A stretch of DNA of 64,000 nucleotides from contig CABJAW010000013.1 in the NCBI GenBank assembly GCA_902363665.1, forward strand, positions 1 to 64,000, in the 5' to 3' direction. The DNA is from Lachnospiraceae bacterium (lineage in GTDB: Bacteria; Bacillota; Clostridia; Lachnospirales; Lachnospiraceae). The notes beneath the pieces are model-generated. The model was not told the DNA's origin, ran no database searches, and worked only from the letters and a program-made list of their open reading frames with translations. How positions within the stretch are numbered: the stretch's first letter is position 1; each line of letters opens with the position of its first letter. Made by a program: the position numbers and the translations under genes. Below, one piece after another: positions 8,203 through 17,319 of the stretch.

Positions 8203-9552
8203 CTACTTATAATTCGGGCATACGCCGTCCGCCCCAAAGATGTATCTTCCTACCTTACAGTTTCGCTTCATCACGCCGTCTTTTTTATTAAAGTAATACC
8301 ATTTTCCGCCAATCTGTGTCCAGCCGGCTGCGCGGTTGCCATCTTTTGCGATGTAATATTTTTTCGTGCCGAACGTCAGCCAGCCCGTGCGCATCCGTCC
8401 GTCCTGCTGTGCAAAATAAAAGGTCTTGCCCTGGTATTTCAGCCAGCCTTTCTGCAGCTTTCCGGTCTTCAGCTTCAGGAAATATTTTCTGCCGTTTAAT
8501 TTCAGCCAGCCAAACGCTTTCGCACCGTCTGCATTCAGATAATACGTATCTGCTCCCACCTTAAGCCAGCCGGTCTGTCTCGCGCCGTTCTTGTCCAGAT
8601 AATACGTTTTTCCGTTAATTTGGAACCAGCCCGGCGTCTTTCTCATCGCACCTGTCTGACGGCTGAAATAATAATAGTTCTTTCCAAGCTTCTGCCAGCC
8701 GCTCTTCCGGTAGCCAAGGGAATCAAAATAATAGGTTTTCCCATTAATTGTCATTTTTGTATTTGTCACGCGGCTGCCGTCTGCTTTCACATACCATGTG
8801 CCGTACTCGTCGCTGTGCCAGCCCGGCGTTTCTTTTTCATTCGGACCCGGCTGTGTCCGCGGCCGGATAATTTTTGTGTAGTCTCTCAGATCATAATCGA
8901 GATCTACCACTGTGCTGATTCCTTTCACACGGCCTGTACTGCTGTACTGCCACATGGAAGTCGGACTGAAAGAACAGGACGATGCCCATCTTGCCACCCA
9001 TTTGTCATACTTTGTCAGGCGGCTTAAATCCATGCGCTCATACAGCCAGTTCTGACTCGCATAGATCATCGGATAATAGCCGGCCGCTTCAATCTTGCGA
9101 AGAAAGGCCAGCGTAATATCCGTGCGCTGTTTTGTCGTCAACTTCATATGAATTTCATCTTCGATATCAAAGGCCACCGGATAAGCGATCTTGTAGCCTT
9201 TGATCTGCTTTAGTACAAATGCAGCCTCTTTTTCCGCTTCTTTTACATTGTGTGCATGGGAATAAATATAAACGCCGACATTTACATTATTCTGGATCGC
9301 ATTGCGGATGTTGTATTCAAATCTTGGATCACTCTGCTCTTTTCCATTGATGACGTATCCGACGCCGATCATTGTAAATTTAATGCCGTCCTGCTTTACT
9401 GCTTTCCAGTTGATCGTGCCCTGATACCGTGACACATCAATTCCTTTGATCCGCGTCGCCGCATCTGCATGATCAGATGGCAGGATGCAGATCACTGCCA
9501 GCAAAAACAGTGCAGAAAACAAACGCACAAATGTCTGCCTTACCTTTTTCAT
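8203..9552 (-). CDS. Secreted GH25 muramidase with cell-wall-binding repeats
   Basis: Peptidoglycan hydrolase cleaving the MurNAc-GlcNAc beta-1,4 bond. 449 residues: signal peptide (about 1-31, cut near SDHADA), a GH25 catalytic barrel with the two acidic motifs GIDVSRYQG and AFDIEDE, then a C-terminal array of roughly eight choline-binding-like repeats of the pattern GWxxxxGKxYYxxxxG. The start at 9552 follows AAGGAG; the longer reading frame upstream lacks a signal peptide and a ribosome site. The binding repeats suggest attachment to teichoic-acid-type polymers, but the ligand cannot be read from sequence. It stands alone between gpmI and the amidohydrolase. Roles in wall remodelling or in attack on other cells are both possible. 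Confidence 0.93.
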   Translation of the reverse strand: MKKVRQTFVRLFSALFLLAVICILPSDHADAATRIKGIDVSRYQGTINWKAVKQDGIKFTMIGVGYVINGKEQSDPRFEYNIRNAIQNNVNVGVYIYSHAHNVKEAEKEAAFVLKQIKGYKIAYPVAFDIEDEIHMKLTTKQRTDITLAFLRKIEAAGYYPMIYASQNWLYERMDLSRLTKYDKWVARWASSCSFSPTSMWQYSSTGRVKGISTVVDLDYDLRDYTKIIRPRTQPGPNEKETPGWHSDEYGTWYVKADGSRVTNTKMTINGKTYYFDSLGYRKSGWQKLGKNYYYFSRQTGAMRKTPGWFQINGKTYYLDKNGARQTGWLKVGADTYYLNADGAKAFGWLKLNGRKYFLKLKTGKLQKGWLKYQGKTFYFAQQDGRMRTGWLTFGTKKYYIAKDGNRAAGWTQIGGKWYYFNKKDGVMKRNCKVGRYIFGADGVCPNYK

Positions 9553-9721
9553 TTCTCTCTCCTTTTTCTCTTTATTCACTCTCGGAACATTTCTCAGCAT
9601 GCCCCGGAGCCAAAACGGACTGAAACGATCCGTTTCGCTCCATAACCCCACATGGAACAGCTGCCATACATTTTATCTGTTCTTCTGTAAAAATGTAAAA
9701 AGCTTTCCAATGCCGGCTGCA

Positions 9722-11164
9722 TCAGTCCGGGATCACCGGCACCGCATCTGCCGGAATCGGACAGGTATAGCCTTCCGCCGTGCGCTTTTCAAACTCTTTT
9801 CTTGCCTCTTCCAGGATTTCCGGGTGCAGGAAAAGTTCCACTGCAGACGCAGCCAGCACTTTACCTGCATGTACCGCCGCCTTATGGCCAATCTCCGTGC
9901 AGTCACATGAAACATTCTGCCAGCTATGGCCCGGGCAGCCATTCGGCCAGGCGGCCACGTGGATCTGAGCCGTCGGTGTCAGCCAGCTGACATCGCCAAC
10001 GTCCGTAGATCCTGCTTTAAACGCCTCACCCTGATAAAAGGGTGCCAGAAATGCATTCATCGCATGGCCGTATTCCTTCCGAAGCACCGCCACTTCTTCC
10101 CGCAGCTTTTCATCGTTTTCCGCCGCCACGCCAGGAAGCCCTTCACTGCCCGGATACGTCTTCGCCAGCGCATCTGCATACTCCAGCTCTTCTTTTGTAT
10201 ACTGCGGCACGCCAAGTGCACTGAAATTGTCATACAGCACACGCTCCAGCGTATGGTTCGTTACAGTATCAGCCAGTCCGTCGATAAACTTGCGTTCAAA
10301 CGTCGTGTCAGTCATCAGTGCTGCTCCCTCGGCGATCCGGTCAACCCTTGCCTGAAGCTCCACCGCCTCCGAAACATGATTCGACCGTACCATATACAGA
10401 ACACTGGCACGCGGCTGAACAACATTCGGACTGCATCCGCCCGCGTCTGTAATTGCATAATGAATCCGCGCACGGTCACTCATGTGCTCCCGCAGAAACT
10501 GAACGCCGATATTCATCAGTTCCACCGCATCCAGTGCGCTCCTTCCCTTTTCCGGAGCACCTGACGCATGGGATGCCATACCTGTAAATTTATATTGCAC
10601 CTGAATACAGGAGTTGGAAGAACCGGTCTCCACCTCGTTGACATCCTCCGGATGCCACGTCAGCGCTGCATCCAGATCGCGCCATACGCCATCGCGTGCC
10701 ATAAATGCCTTGGCCGCTCCGCCTTCTTCGCCCGGACAGCCATACAGTATCACCGTTCCCGGGCAGCTGCTTCGTTCCAGAAATGCTTTTATACCGAGTG
10801 CCGCTGCAAATGCGCCGGCTCCGAGCAAATTGTGGCCGCACCCGTGACCGCTTCCACCAGATATCCGTTCTTTCCGTACCAGACTCCCGGCCTCCTGGGA
10901 CAGGCCGGAAAGTGCATCGTACTCCGCCAGGATTCCGATCAGCGGACGGCCGCTTCCATACGACGCCGAAAACGCCGTCTCAATCCCGCAGATTCCCTTT
11001 TCCACATGGAACCCCTCTTTTTCAAGCACCTCACAGTACAATGCTGCCGAGCGTACCTCCTGAAGTGACAATTCCGCATAATCCCAAATGTGATCCGCCA
11101 CCTCACAAACCAGGGACGCCTTTTGCTCAATTGCATCGATCGCTGTCTTTTTTTCCTGCTGCAT
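9722..11164 (-). CDS. M20-family amidohydrolase, AbgB-like
   Basis: Metal-dependent amidohydrolase of peptidase family M20, closest in pattern to the B subunit of p-aminobenzoyl-glutamate hydrolase. 480 residues, cytosolic, no signal peptide. Metal-ligand motifs visible are GILAEYDAL, GHGCGHNLLG and TWHPEDVNEVETG; a dimerisation insert follows. The start at 11164 (MQQEKK) has GAAGGA upstream. The reading frame extends further upstream, but that part is translated MITE sequence and is not protein. MITE copy 3 lies 69 bp before the start codon, in the likely promoter region. No AbgA or AbgT partner lies nearby, so the substrate could equally be another acyl-amino acid. Confidence 0.88.
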   Translation of the reverse strand: MQQEKKTAIDAIEQKASLVCEVADHIWDYAELSLQEVRSAALYCEVLEKEGFHVEKGICGIETAFSASYGSGRPLIGILAEYDALSGLSQEAGSLVRKERISGGSGHGCGHNLLGAGAFAAALGIKAFLERSSCPGTVILYGCPGEEGGAAKAFMARDGVWRDLDAALTWHPEDVNEVETGSSNSCIQVQYKFTGMASHASGAPEKGRSALDAVELMNIGVQFLREHMSDRARIHYAITDAGGCSPNVVQPRASVLYMVRSNHVSEAVELQARVDRIAEGAALMTDTTFERKFIDGLADTVTNHTLERVLYDNFSALGVPQYTKEELEYADALAKTYPGSEGLPGVAAENDEKLREEVAVLRKEYGHAMNAFLAPFYQGEAFKAGSTDVGDVSWLTPTAQIHVAAWPNGCPGHSWQNVSCDCTEIGHKAAVHAGKVLAASAVELFLHPEILEEARKEFEKRTAEGYTCPIPADAVPVIPD

Positions 11165-11233
11165 CTTTTTTCCTTCTTTCCACTGTCTTCTGTTATTCCT
11201 TTTTCTTATTTTCCCGTTTTTCATTATAAAATG

Positions 11234-11375
11234 GTAACTGTTCAGAGCCAAGCAAAATTTCATAAAACAGGCGGAAAATGCTTGCATTTTTAAGCCTGTT
11301 TTTGAAATTTTATTTGGCGGATACGCCACACCGACGAAATGCGTAGCATTTTGGAGGTTGGCTCTGAACAGTTAC
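11234..11375 (+). mobile_element. MITE copy 3 (IS66-like ends) with perfect 8-bp target duplication
   Basis: 142-bp element with 18-bp terminal inverted repeats GTAACTGTTCAGAGCCAA. It is flanked by ATAAAATG on both sides (11226-11233 and 11376-11383), a perfect target duplication. The interior appears identical to copy 4. It separates the amidohydrolase start from the glnQ-type gene end. Confidence 0.9.
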
Positions 11376-11455
11376 ATAAAATGAACTTTGAATTTGCCAC
11401 GTTTTCCGCCATACTGTTCTTCGCAGCCCCGCAGGGAACCTTGCCTGACTCGGTT

Positions 11456-11489
11456 AAAAAGGCTGCCGGATTACTCCGACAGCCTTTAT
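11456..11489 (-). terminator. Intrinsic terminator of the amino-acid ABC operon
   Basis: On the minus strand AAAGGCTG-TCGGA-GTAA-TCCGG-CAGCC is followed by TTTTT. It is placed just beyond the stop of the ABC ATPase gene. Confidence 0.8.
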
Positions 11490-11510
11490 CTTACCTGATT
11501 CTTCCAGTTT

Positions 11511-12287
11511 TTACAACACTTTTGAGAGAAAATCCTGCAGTCTCAGGTTCTGCGGATGCTCAAAAATCTGTTCCGGTGTGCCCTCTTCAAGCAGCTTTCC
11601 GTCTGCCATGAACAGAACGCGGTTTCCGACCTCCCGCGCAAATCCCATCTCATGAGTCACGCAGACCATCGTCATGCCTTCTTTTGCAAGTTCTTTCATA
11701 ACGTCGAGTACTTCACCGACCATTTCCGGGTCCAATGCCGAGGTCGGTTCATCAAACAGCATAACCTCCGGCTCCATTGCGAGCGCACGCACGATCGCTA
11801 CACGCTGTTTCTGTCCGCCTGAGAGCTGAATCGGATACGCGTCTGCACGGTCTGCAAGTCCAACACGATCCAGTAATGCACGTGCCTTCTTCTCTGCCTC
11901 CTCACGGCTCATGCCGCGCACCTTCATCGGAGCCAGCACCATGTTTTCCAGAATCGTCATATGCGGAAAAAGATTAAAATGCTGGAATACCATGCCCATT
12001 TTCTGGCGAAGCGCATCAATATCGAGCTTCACAGTTTTTCCCTGTGCATTTTTATACTTTTTCTTTGTGATATCCACACCTTCAAATATGATCGAACCTC
12101 CGGTCGGTTCTTCCAGAAGATTGAGGCTGCGCAGAAATGTTGATTTTCCGGAGCCGGACGGTCCGATGACCACCATGACGTCACCTTTGTTGATTGTCGT
12201 TGTCACTCCGTCCAGGGCCTTGATTGTGCCCATTTTATAATGTTTTTTCAGATCTGTCACCTGAATCAGACTATCTCTTGTCGCCAC
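11511..12287 (-). CDS. glnQ: Polar amino-acid ABC transporter, ATP-binding protein
   Basis: ATPase that powers uptake of a polar amino acid, with the permease and binding protein encoded just upstream. 258 residues with Walker [11 protein letters not shown]-loop, ABC signature LSGGQKQRV, Walker [15 protein letters not shown] and the H-loop VTHEMGF, all typical of the GlnQ/HisP group. The start is GTG at 12287 with AGGAGA 7 nt upstream; it overlaps the permease stop by 17 nt, so the two are probably translationally coupled. A strong terminator follows. The substrate (Gln, Glu, Asp, His, Arg or Cys) cannot be fixed from this subunit. Confidence 0.93.
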   Translation of the reverse strand: MATRDSLIQVTDLKKHYKMGTIKALDGVTTTINKGDVMVVIGPSGSGKSTFLRSLNLLEEPTGGSIIFEGVDITKKKYKNAQGKTVKLDIDALRQKMGMVFQHFNLFPHMTILENMVLAPMKVRGMSREEAEKKARALLDRVGLADRADAYPIQLSGGQKQRVAIVRALAMEPEVMLFDEPTSALDPEMVGEVLDVMKELAKEGMTMVCVTHEMGFAREVGNRVLFMADGKLLEEGTPEQIFEHPQNLRLQDFLSKVL

Positions 12288-13056
12288 GGCTCATTCTCCT
12301 TTCAAAGTATGCGATCAGCTTCGAGGTCGGGAAGCACAGGCAGAAATAGATTGCCGTTGCCACCAGAAGCGGCTCAATAATAACAAACGTCGCACCCTTG
12401 ACTGCGTTTACGGCAGACATGATATCCTGCACACCGATCGTATAGGTAATCGCAGATTCCTTGATGATCACTACGAACTCATTTGCGATCGCCGGAAGAA
12501 TATTTTTGAGTGCCTGCGGCAGAATAATATAACGCAGATTCTGTGCCTGGGAAAGACCGAGTGATCTCGCAGCCTCTGTCTGTCCGCCGTCGATCGACTG
12601 AATACCGGAACGGATGATCTCACACAGATAAGCGCCGGAGTTCATACCGAGTGCAACGACACCAGGAAAAAAACGGTCAAATTTAATGAAGCCGAACATC
12701 CGGAATGACGGAAGCTGGATCATGCTGAATACGCCATAATAAATGATAAAAATCTGAACAATGACTGGCGTGGAACGCAGAATCTCCACATATGCCGTTG
12801 CCAGAAAGCTGAGCGGATTGAAACGGCTGATGACTGCCAGCACGCCGCCCTCTCTCTGATGTCCGTCCCTGTCAAGGCCAAGGAAACGAAGAGGCCGGAA
12901 ATTGGACAGCCTCATCAGCGCCAGTAAAAGTGCAATGCAAAAACCAATCGCAACCGTAAATAAAGACAGCAGCACTGTGACCAGCATGCCCTGCTGGAAC
13001 AGTTCCGCATACGGCGCAATCAATGAAAAATTACTCAATTTGATAAAACCGTCCAT
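12271..13056 (-). CDS. Polar amino-acid ABC transporter, permease
   Basis: Membrane channel subunit of the HisM/GlnP family. 261 residues with about five transmembrane segments and the EAA loop that contacts the ATPase ([22 protein letters not shown], written here only as its landmark residues EAA...G...LPQ). The start at 13056 (MDGFIKLSN) has AAAGGA upstream; the longer upstream frame has no hydrophobic or conserved content. A hairpin terminator lies between it and the binding-protein gene, so this part of the operon is likely read at a lower level. Confidence 0.92.
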   Translation of the reverse strand: MDGFIKLSNFSLIAPYAELFQQGMLVTVLLSLFTVAIGFCIALLLALMRLSNFRPLRFLGLDRDGHQREGGVLAVISRFNPLSFLATAYVEILRSTPVIVQIFIIYYGVFSMIQLPSFRMFGFIKFDRFFPGVVALGMNSGAYLCEIIRSGIQSIDGGQTEAARSLGLSQAQNLRYIILPQALKNILPAIANEFVVIIKESAITYTIGVQDIMSAVNAVKGATFVIIEPLLVATAIYFCLCFPTSKLIAYFERRMSRGDKR

Positions 13057-13183
13057 TCTAATTCCTTTCTCTTTCTCTGTCTCTTTTCTTTCCCAATCCG
13101 TTTTTGTATACCCGGCGAAGAAAGCTTGCCCATGCAGCAATTTGCATCCGGACAAAATCCCGGTTCTGAAAATCGTATGTCAC

Positions 13184-13230
13184 AAAAAGCTGCCGCATTC
13201 TGTCTGTTTCGCATCGTGCAGCAGCTTTTC
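13184..13230 (-). terminator. Intercistronic hairpin terminator between binding protein and permease
   Basis: On the minus strand AAAAGCTGC and GCAGCTTTTT are separated by 27 nt, with the T-run at the distal end. It would partly stop transcription after the binding-protein gene, a common way to make more binding protein than permease. Confidence 0.6.
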
Positions 13231-13286
13231 CGCAGTTTTTATCTGTTTTTCGGCAATTTTTCATACCTTGCCGGAACATTTCTTCC

Positions 13287-14183
13287 TTACTCTGTTACAG
13301 CCTCTGTCTCATCTGCTGCAACTTCTCCATTTTCATCCAGAAGTCCTTCGTACTTCTCGCCGGAAGCCAGTGCATTTGCTTCTGCAATATACTCCTCCAG
13401 AGAACCATCTGCCTTTGCAGCTGCAATTGCTTCATTGACTGCTGCAAGCAGCTCTGCATTACCCTTGGATACGCCGATGGAAGATCCTACTACATCGTAC
13501 GGTACATCTGCTACGATTTCCAGATCCGGATAGTTCTTCTGATAACTCTTTGCTACATCTGTCTCAATATATGCCGCATCCAGCTTGCCTGCAAGCAGCT
13601 CAGAAATGATATCTGTTACCTTCGGAAGCGATACAATATCTGCATCCGGAGAATTCTTCTGTGCAAGATCCAGCTGAATGGAACCAGTCTGTGCGCCTAC
13701 AGATACGGACGGATCATTGACAGCATCCGTAGAATTGTACGTATCTGCATTGTCCTTTACGGTAACGAGTGACTGTCCGCCTTCATAATAAATATCAGAG
13801 AAATCCATAGCAGCCTCACGTACCGGATCCGGTGACAGACCTGCCATGCCAAGATCTACCGATTTCGTCTGCAGCTCGGTCAGTACGCCATCAAAATCTA
13901 CGGTGACAACCTCAAGCTCCAGTCCCATGTAATCAGCAATGTACTGAGCAAGCGCCATATCAAAACCTGCCAGTGACGGTGTACCATCCTCGTCAATTGC
14001 ATAAAATTCATACGGAGCGAAATCCGGGCTCGTTGCTACAGTCAGCTTGCCGTCTGTGACCGTCTCTACCGCGGACAGGTCAACGCTTCCCTCGGATGTT
14101 CCTTCTGTGCTTTCTTCTGCGAATGCAGTCATTGAAAATGCCATGCATCCAACCAGTGCAAGTGCAAATAATCTCTTTTTCAT
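13287..14183 (-). CDS. Amino-acid ABC transporter substrate-binding protein (SBP family 3)
   Basis: Extracellular receptor for the transporter encoded downstream. 298 residues: signal peptide (about 1-22), an acidic Glu/Thr/Ser linker, then the two-lobed SBP_bac_3 domain with the family signature GFDMALAQYIADYMGLELEV (about 74-93) and the C-terminal acidic tail. The signal peptide looks like a signal-peptidase I type ending AFA-EE; a possible lipobox LVGC lies earlier, so lipid anchoring is uncertain. GGGAGG precedes the ATG, and a sigma-A-like promoter is visible at 14241-14268. It is the first gene of the operon. Confidence 0.93.
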   Translation of the reverse strand: MKKRLFALALVGCMAFSMTAFAEESTEGTSEGSVDLSAVETVTDGKLTVATSPDFAPYEFYAIDEDGTPSLAGFDMALAQYIADYMGLELEVVTVDFDGVLTELQTKSVDLGMAGLSPDPVREAAMDFSDIYYEGGQSLVTVKDNADTYNSTDAVNDPSVSVGAQTGSIQLDLAQKNSPDADIVSLPKVTDIISELLAGKLDAAYIETDVAKSYQKNYPDLEIVADVPYDVVGSSIGVSKGNAELLAAVNEAIAAAKADGSLEEYIAEANALASGEKYEGLLDENGEVAADETEAVTE

Positions 14184-14240
14184 GATCTTTTCCTCCCTGC
14201 ATATCTATGCATATTTATAAAATTTGAATGAACTTGTTTT

Positions 14241-14268
14241 ATTATAGCCTATTTTTTTAATTATGCAA
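14241..14268 (-). promoter_or_regulatory. Promoter of the amino-acid transporter operon
   Basis: Minus-strand TTGCAT (14263-14268), 16-bp spacer, TATAAT (14241-14246). The predicted start is near 14234, about 50 nt before the binding-protein ATG. A 14-bp palindrome TGCATA-TC-TATGCA (14198-14211) lies in the leader next to the ribosome binding site and may be an operator. Confidence 0.6.
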
Positions 14269-14293
14269 GCAGAAAAAAACACTTTCCCTGATT

Positions 14294-14692
14294 TTATCCC
14301 TGTTTTCTTCCCAAAAAGAAAGCTGCGCAGATGACTCCGCCGGAAACCAGTGCATTCCGGACGTCATTCCCCCAGAAATAATACCGGCTGTCTGCAATAC
14401 AGTAAATTACATAAACTGCTGTTCCAAGTAAAAATAAAATCAGGAACCGAAACGCTTCTGCACGTCCCCGTTTCTTTTTTCCGCTCATTCCGGCCCAGTC
14501 ACTCCGCCCGGTCAGAAGCATTAAAATTCCAAGCACGTCAAGCAAACCAAGACACACCAGCCCGAAATCTTTTGATTTTCCAAAAACAGTTACCGGAAGT
14601 GTACTCACAGAAAGGAAAACGATCCCCACCCCTGCAAGAATCAGCCACAGCACAAAGAAAATATCCGTCCATTTTCTGGTTTTACCCGCCAT
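14294..14692 (-). CDS. Small integral membrane protein, function unknown
   Basis: I do not recognise this 132-residue protein. It has four predicted hydrophobic segments (about 11-33, 41-62, 82-99 and 113-128) with a basic loop KKKRGRAE in the middle, suggesting a polytopic membrane protein with small loops. It starts three bases after the thiN stop codon with GGAG upstream, so it is almost certainly co-transcribed with thiN. No thiamine transporter signature is apparent. Confidence 0.75.
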   Translation of the reverse strand: MAGKTRKWTDIFFVLWLILAGVGIVFLSVSTLPVTVFGKSKDFGLVCLGLLDVLGILMLLTGRSDWAGMSGKKKRGRAEAFRFLILFLLGTAVYVIYCIADSRYYFWGNDVRNALVSGGVICAAFFLGRKQG

Positions 14693-14695
14693 TTC

Positions 14696-15502
14696 CTACT
14701 CCTCTTCCCCATGTGCATTCTGTACTGACAGTTCCACTTCTGTTTTTTCCAGCGTTTCATTTTTTGTCGTCGCTGATTCAGAGTTCGTCGTCTTTTTTAA
14801 TATTTCTCTTTGTACCGGCAGCCCATTATGTTCTTCCCACATCACGAGAAGCGTGCCTTCCTGTACGGAAATACTGCTCTCCTCACCGATAAATTCATTG
14901 CTGACACCAAGCGCCTTATCATTTTTCAGCGCAGCGTCATCCAGTGTATATTTCAGTCCCTTTTCCCAGATTCCCGTCGATACATCTGTCATGCTGAACA
15001 CAGAAATCATGCCGTCTGCCTCTTTTGCAAACGAAATCCGTTCACCGGTGATTGCTGTCACAATATTATTTTCTCCGATCAGATAAGCCTTCATTCCTGC
15101 ACGCGACAATCCAGTCAGCAGCTGAAAGTTTGCCATCGTATGATCCAGTCTTTTTCCGCCAAGCCCTCCATATAAATAAAAGAGCCGGTATCCTTTTTCC
15201 TGAGCATAAAAGGCTGCAAGCGCCATGTCTGTATCATCTTTGATCGGTGAGTGGCGCAGGATATGGTCGTGTTCCGGCACATACTCCAGAGAATCAAAAT
15301 CACCGAGCAGCACGTCCGGCTGGATTCCAAGCTGTTTCAGATACGCATAGCCGCCATCCGCCGCGATTACAAGATCGTCCTCCTGCGGCAGCGAATCCAG
15401 TTTTTCAAAGCTTCCGGCGCCAACGATGTAACACGCTTTCTCCGAAATTTTCTGTTGTTCTCTTCCCTCTCCCACTGTTCTTTTCCCTGTCTCCTTCTGC
15501 AT
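14696..15502 (-). CDS. thiN: Thiamine pyrophosphokinase
   Basis: Transfers pyrophosphate from ATP to thiamine, giving thiamine diphosphate in the cytosol. 268 residues with the TPK catalytic motifs ADGGYAYL, LLGDFDSLEY, KDDTDMALA and GGKRLDHTMAN. The last 45 or so residues form a polar extension beyond the usual family end. The start at 15502 (ATG, eight bases after GGAAG) is preferred over an overlapping GTG three bases upstream. It is the first gene of a pair with the small membrane protein. No TPP riboswitch was recognised in the 285 bp upstream. Confidence 0.9.
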   Translation of the reverse strand: MQKETGKRTVGEGREQQKISEKACYIVGAGSFEKLDSLPQEDDLVIAADGGYAYLKQLGIQPDVLLGDFDSLEYVPEHDHILRHSPIKDDTDMALAAFYAQEKGYRLFYLYGGLGGKRLDHTMANFQLLTGLSRAGMKAYLIGENNIVTAITGERISFAKEADGMISVFSMTDVSTGIWEKGLKYTLDDAALKNDKALGVSNEFIGEESSISVQEGTLLVMWEEHNGLPVQREILKKTTNSESATTKNETLEKTEVELSVQNAHGEEE

Positions 15503-15637
15503 CACATACGCTTCCTTTTCTTTATTTTTCTATCTTTAGCCTTCGTTTCTTCTGTTATTATCAGCTTTTTGAATTAACTGTCCTGCAAAACAAATATTCC
15601 CAGCCAACTTCATTACTGTAAACAAATTTCCCCGAAG

Positions 15638-15667
15638 ATTATTTTCGTTTTCATTATTTTCGTTTTC
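15638..15667. repeat. Perfect 15-bp tandem duplication
   Basis: ATTATTTTCGTTTTC occurs twice in direct succession (15638-15652 and 15653-15667) in the intergenic region between thiN and the decarboxylase operon end. No function is apparent. Confidence 0.8.
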
Positions 15668-15731
15668 ATCCATTCTTTTCTCATCGTAATGCATATATCA
15701 AAACGGATATCTTTTCTTTTACCTTTCTGCC

Positions 15732-15765
15732 CAAAAAGGCCGCCGCATAACGCGGCAGCCTCTCT
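15732..15765 (-). terminator. Intrinsic terminator of the decarboxylase operon
   Basis: On the minus strand GCTGCCGC-GTTAT-GCGGCGGC is followed by CTTTTTGGG. It lies about 25 bp beyond the stop codon of the oadA-like gene. Confidence 0.85.
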
Positions 15766-15790
15766 GTCTTATTTCTGCCTATCTGTATGA

Positions 15791-17203
15791 TTAAACCGGA
15801 TAAGCTTTATTCTTTTCATCCGCTACGGTCGGATCTACCTTTTTCTGCTGTGCTTCTCTGTATTTGAAGAAGTCAGTAGCTACCTGCGGGAACAGTGCAT
15901 AGGACAGTACGTCCTCATCCTGCTCAGACCACTGAGCCATCTCACCACGCAGAGTATCCAGCTCATCCGGGATCAAATCAGCCGGACGGCAGGTGATAAC
16001 TTCTGCATCGCCGATGCACTTCTTCTGTACTTCTTTGTTGAACGGTTTAACCGTTGCGCCATACTTGCCGCACAGAACGTCTTTTGTCTGCTGCGGAACC
16101 ATTTTATAACGCTCGCCATTGATAACGTTCATAACAGCCTGTGTACCTACGATCTGAGAAGACGGGGTAACCAGCGGGCACTCACCGAGGTCTTTACGTA
16201 CACGCGGAACCTCTTCCAGTACCTGATAGTACTTATCCTCTGCATGCAGATCCTTCAGCTGTGAGGTCAGGTTGGAAAGCATTCCGCCCGGTACCTGGTA
16301 CAGCAGCGTCTTAATGTTTACACCAAGGTTCTTCGGATTAAGCAGACCGCTCTTGAGTGCCTCATCACGCATCGGACGGAAGTAATCAGCAATCTCATCC
16401 AGAAGCTTGGAATCAAAGCCTGTGTCATACGGTGTACCCTTGAAGGTCTCAACCATAACCTCTGTAGCCGGCTGAGAAGTACCAAGTGCAAACGGAGACA
16501 TTGCGCAGTCGATCACGTCTACGCCAGCCTCTACTGCCTTCAAGTAAGTCATGGAAGCGACACCGGATGTATAATGAGTATGCAGCTGAATCGGGATCTT
16601 TACGTTCTCTTTCAGTGCTTTTACCAGCTCAGTTGCCTTGTACGGAAGAAGCAGACCAGCCATATCCTTGATACAGATGGAGTTTGCTCCCATTTCCTCG
16701 ATACGCTTTGCAAGGCTTACCCAATACTCCATAGTATAAGCATCACCCAGTGTATAGGACATTGCTACCTGAGCATGACCTTTTTCCTTATTAGCAGCAG
16801 ATACTGCTGTCTGAAGGTTGCGCATATCATTCATACAGTCAAAGATACGGATGATATCGATACCGTTTGCGATAGATTTCTGTACAAAATACTCTACTAC
16901 GTCATCTGCGTACGGACGATATCCCAGGATGTTCTGTCCACGGAACAGCATCTGCAGCTTCGTATTCTTGAAGCCTGCTCTTAATTTACGAAGTCTCTCC
17001 CACGGATCCTCATGCAGGAAACGAAGAGATGCATCGAAAGTTGCACCACCCCAGCACTCTACGGAATGATAGCCAACTTTATCCAGCTTGTCAACGATCG
17101 GAAGCATCTGCTCTGTCGTCATACGTGTTGCAATCAGAGACTGATGCGCATCACGAAGGATGGTCTCAGTAATCTTAATTGGTTTTTTTGCCTGTTCAGC
17201 CAT
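15791..17203 (-). CDS. oadA: Oxaloacetate decarboxylase alpha-type carboxyltransferase (5S-like)
   Basis: Biotin-dependent carboxyltransferase that moves CO2 between oxaloacetate/pyruvate and carboxybiotin. 470 residues: a TIM-barrel HMGL-like domain with ETILRDAHQS (metal ligand Asp), the LFRGQN motif and HTHYTSG, followed by the PYC_OADA conserved domain. The C-terminal biotinyl domain of full-length OadA is absent; the carrier is a separate gene in this operon, as in transcarboxylase 5S. The start at 17203 has AGGAGG upstream. It is the last gene of the five-gene operon, separated from the membrane beta subunit by a 117-bp gap with a GC-rich hairpin. Confidence 0.93.
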   Translation of the reverse strand: MAEQAKKPIKITETILRDAHQSLIATRMTTEQMLPIVDKLDKVGYHSVECWGGATFDASLRFLHEDPWERLRKLRAGFKNTKLQMLFRGQNILGYRPYADDVVEYFVQKSIANGIDIIRIFDCMNDMRNLQTAVSAANKEKGHAQVAMSYTLGDAYTMEYWVSLAKRIEEMGANSICIKDMAGLLLPYKATELVKALKENVKIPIQLHTHYTSGVASMTYLKAVEAGVDVIDCAMSPFALGTSQPATEVMVETFKGTPYDTGFDSKLLDEIADYFRPMRDEALKSGLLNPKNLGVNIKTLLYQVPGGMLSNLTSQLKDLHAEDKYYQVLEEVPRVRKDLGECPLVTPSSQIVGTQAVMNVINGERYKMVPQQTKDVLCGKYGATVKPFNKEVQKKCIGDAEVITCRPADLIPDELDTLRGEMAQWSEQDEDVLSYALFPQVATDFFKYREAQQKKVDPTVADEKNKAYPV

Positions 17204-17222
17204 TTTGTTCCTCCTGTATAGA

Positions 17223-17245
17223 ATGGCGCCGCCAAACGGCGCCAT
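17223..17245 (-). other. GC-rich intercistronic hairpin without T-run
   Basis: ATGGCGCCG-CCAAA-CGGCGCCAT between the beta subunit and the oadA-like gene. Having no U-tract, it is more likely an RNA-stability or processing element than a terminator. Confidence 0.65.
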
Positions 17246-17319
17246 AAACTGTTCACTGTCAAAGCAGACCTTTTTTTAGTCCGCCCACATAATCGAATCG
17301 CTGCAAAGCAGTGATTTCA

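Noticed and set aside
11165..11329. N-terminal extension of the amidohydrolase (MAYPPNKISKTG...)
   Set aside because: The extension is translated MITE sequence, also seen at 35282; the ribosome site supports the start at 11164.
15503..15790. TPP riboswitch before thiN, or T-box leaders elsewhere
   Set aside because: No TPP core (CUGAGA with its partner motifs) and no T-box sequence were found; the stretch before thiN holds only a 15-bp duplication and the upstream operon's terminator.
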